Positions 5,277-5,780 of a stretch of DNA of 5,780 nucleotides are shown one piece after another. The stretch is from Cyanobium sp. NIES-981 (GTDB lineage Bacteria; Cyanobacteriota; Cyanobacteriia; PCC-6307; Cyanobiaceae), in assembly GCA_945907085.1 (NCBI GenBank), contig CAMDSS010000134.1, positions 1 to 5,780 of the forward strand, read 5' to 3'. Position 1 is the stretch's first letter. Every line of letters starts with the position of its first letter. The notes under the pieces were generated by a model, which was not told the origin of the DNA, ran no database searches, and saw only the letters and a list, made by a program, of their open reading frames with translations. Both the position numbers and the translations under genes were made by a program.

Positions 5277-5780
5277 CCAGCCCCTCCGAGGTAGGCCTCG
5301 ATCACGGCGGGATCCTTGGCGATCTGCTCCGGTGGGCCTTCGGCAATGGTTTTGCCGAAGTTCAGCACCACCAACCTGTCGCAGAGCTGCATCATCAGGG
5401 GGACGTGGTGCTCAATGATCAGAACCGTGAGCTGGAACTGGGCCTGGATTTGGCGGATCAGTTCGCAGAGTTGGTCTTTTTCGTGGGGATTCATCCCAGC
5501 CGCCGGTTCATCCAGGAGCAGCAGCTCGGGGCGGTTGGCCAGGGCCCTGGCCATTTCCAGCCGCCGGCGATCGCCATAGGAGAGGGAATTGGCTGGGCGA
5601 TGGGCGGCATCGGCGATGCCAAAGAGCTCAAGCAGCGCCAGCGCTTCCTGGTGCAGCTTGGCTTGCTTCTGGTGAAAAGGCCGGGTTTGGAAGAGGGCCG
5701 CCAGCCGTTGTTGGCGGGCATGGCGATGCAGGCCCACCATCACGTTGTCGAGGCAGCTGAGCGTGGGAAACAGGCGCAGG
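5273..5780 (-). CDS. livG: Branched-chain/neutral amino-acid ABC importer ATPase, LivG type, partial (N-terminus beyond right edge)
   Basis: The C-terminal 168 residues are visible and the frame is open to the right edge. LivG proteins are about 250-260 residues, so roughly 85-90 residues including Walker A are missing. The visible part starts with LRLFPTLSCLDNVMVG, which matches the family segment following the Q-loop (RLFPxLTVxENVxVG). The LivG-type signature LSYGDRRR is at visible residues 66-73, Walker B LLLLDEP at 86-92, the AAGMNP D-loop at 93-98, and the switch His in IIEHH at about 124. The C-terminus ends in VIEAYLGGAG, typical of LivG. A GTG at 5741-5743 is not taken as the start because conserved family sequence continues upstream of it. 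It pairs with LivF; NatA is the cyanobacterial equivalent. The operon promoter and permease genes must lie to the right. Confidence 0.92.
   Translation of the reverse strand, partial: LRLFPTLSCLDNVMVGLHRHARQQRLAALFQTRPFHQKQAKLHQEALALLELFGIADAAHRPANSLSYGDRRRLEMARALANRPELLLLDEPAAGMNPHEKDQLCELIRQIQAQFQLTVLIIEHHVPLMMQLCDRLVVLNFGKTIAEGPPEQIAKDPAVIEAYLGGAG
5567..5574. repeat. HIP1 palindrome GCGATCGC (second copy)
   Basis: Exact octamer within the livG coding sequence, extended to the 10-bp palindrome GGCGATCGCC, which is the commonest longer form of HIP1. It again points to a cyanobacterial chromosome. Confidence 0.8.

Noticed and set aside
4545..5780. Urea transporter ATPases UrtE/UrtD
   Set aside because: The PEGRRVLG region of the first protein and the LSYGDRRR signature with LRLFPTLSCLDNV of the second fit LivF/LivG better. 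Urea-type proteins usually carry a PQGRxIFP pattern there. The assignment could still be tested with the permease genes outside the window.

Overview
The window looks like a piece of a cyanobacterial chromosome, most likely a picocyanobacterium of the Synechococcus/Cyanobium type. The evidence is compact, fairly GC-rich coding DNA with little intergenic space, two copies of the cyanobacterial HIP1 octamer GCGATCGC, a stand-alone Nif11-domain small protein, a cyanobacterial-style type II NAD(P)H dehydrogenase, and starts that mostly lack a good Shine-Dalgarno sequence. No RNA genes, CRISPR array, insertion sequence or phage genes were seen.

Left part (1-2729). The start of a RidA-family gene runs off the left edge on the minus strand. 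A 162-bp divergent spacer separates it from a probable three-gene plus-strand operon. That operon holds a short-chain dehydrogenase of the glucose 1-dehydrogenase type with all catalytic residues, then two tandem paralogous membrane proteins of the two-transmembrane/P-loop (Ion_trans_2) potassium-channel kind. The gaps are 6 bp and then a 1-base TAATG overlap, so the genes are probably co-transcribed and the two channel genes translationally coupled. The second channel protein has the canonical TTVGYGD filter. The first keeps the surrounding pore architecture but reads TTVGTTV at the filter. An intact, filter-degenerate subunit coupled to a normal one is the most notable observation here.

Middle part (2734-4515). 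A complete type II NAD(P)H:quinone oxidoreductase lies on the minus strand, convergent with the channel operon (4 bp between stop codons, with a perfect 8-bp stem-loop just beyond). Divergent from it, across 120 bp, is an 84-residue Nif11-domain protein without the usual double-glycine leader cleavage site.

Right part (4545-5780). On the minus strand lie the two ATPase subunits of a branched-chain/neutral amino-acid ABC importer (LivG/LivF type, NatA/NatE in cyanobacteria). They overlap by 4 bases (ATGA). livF is the last gene of its operon. livG is cut by the right edge, so the permease and binding-protein genes, if linked, lie outside.

Most of the window is ordinary housekeeping and transport content. 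The channel pair is the only part that might hide something undescribed. Everything here comes from reading the sequence by eye; no homology search was run.
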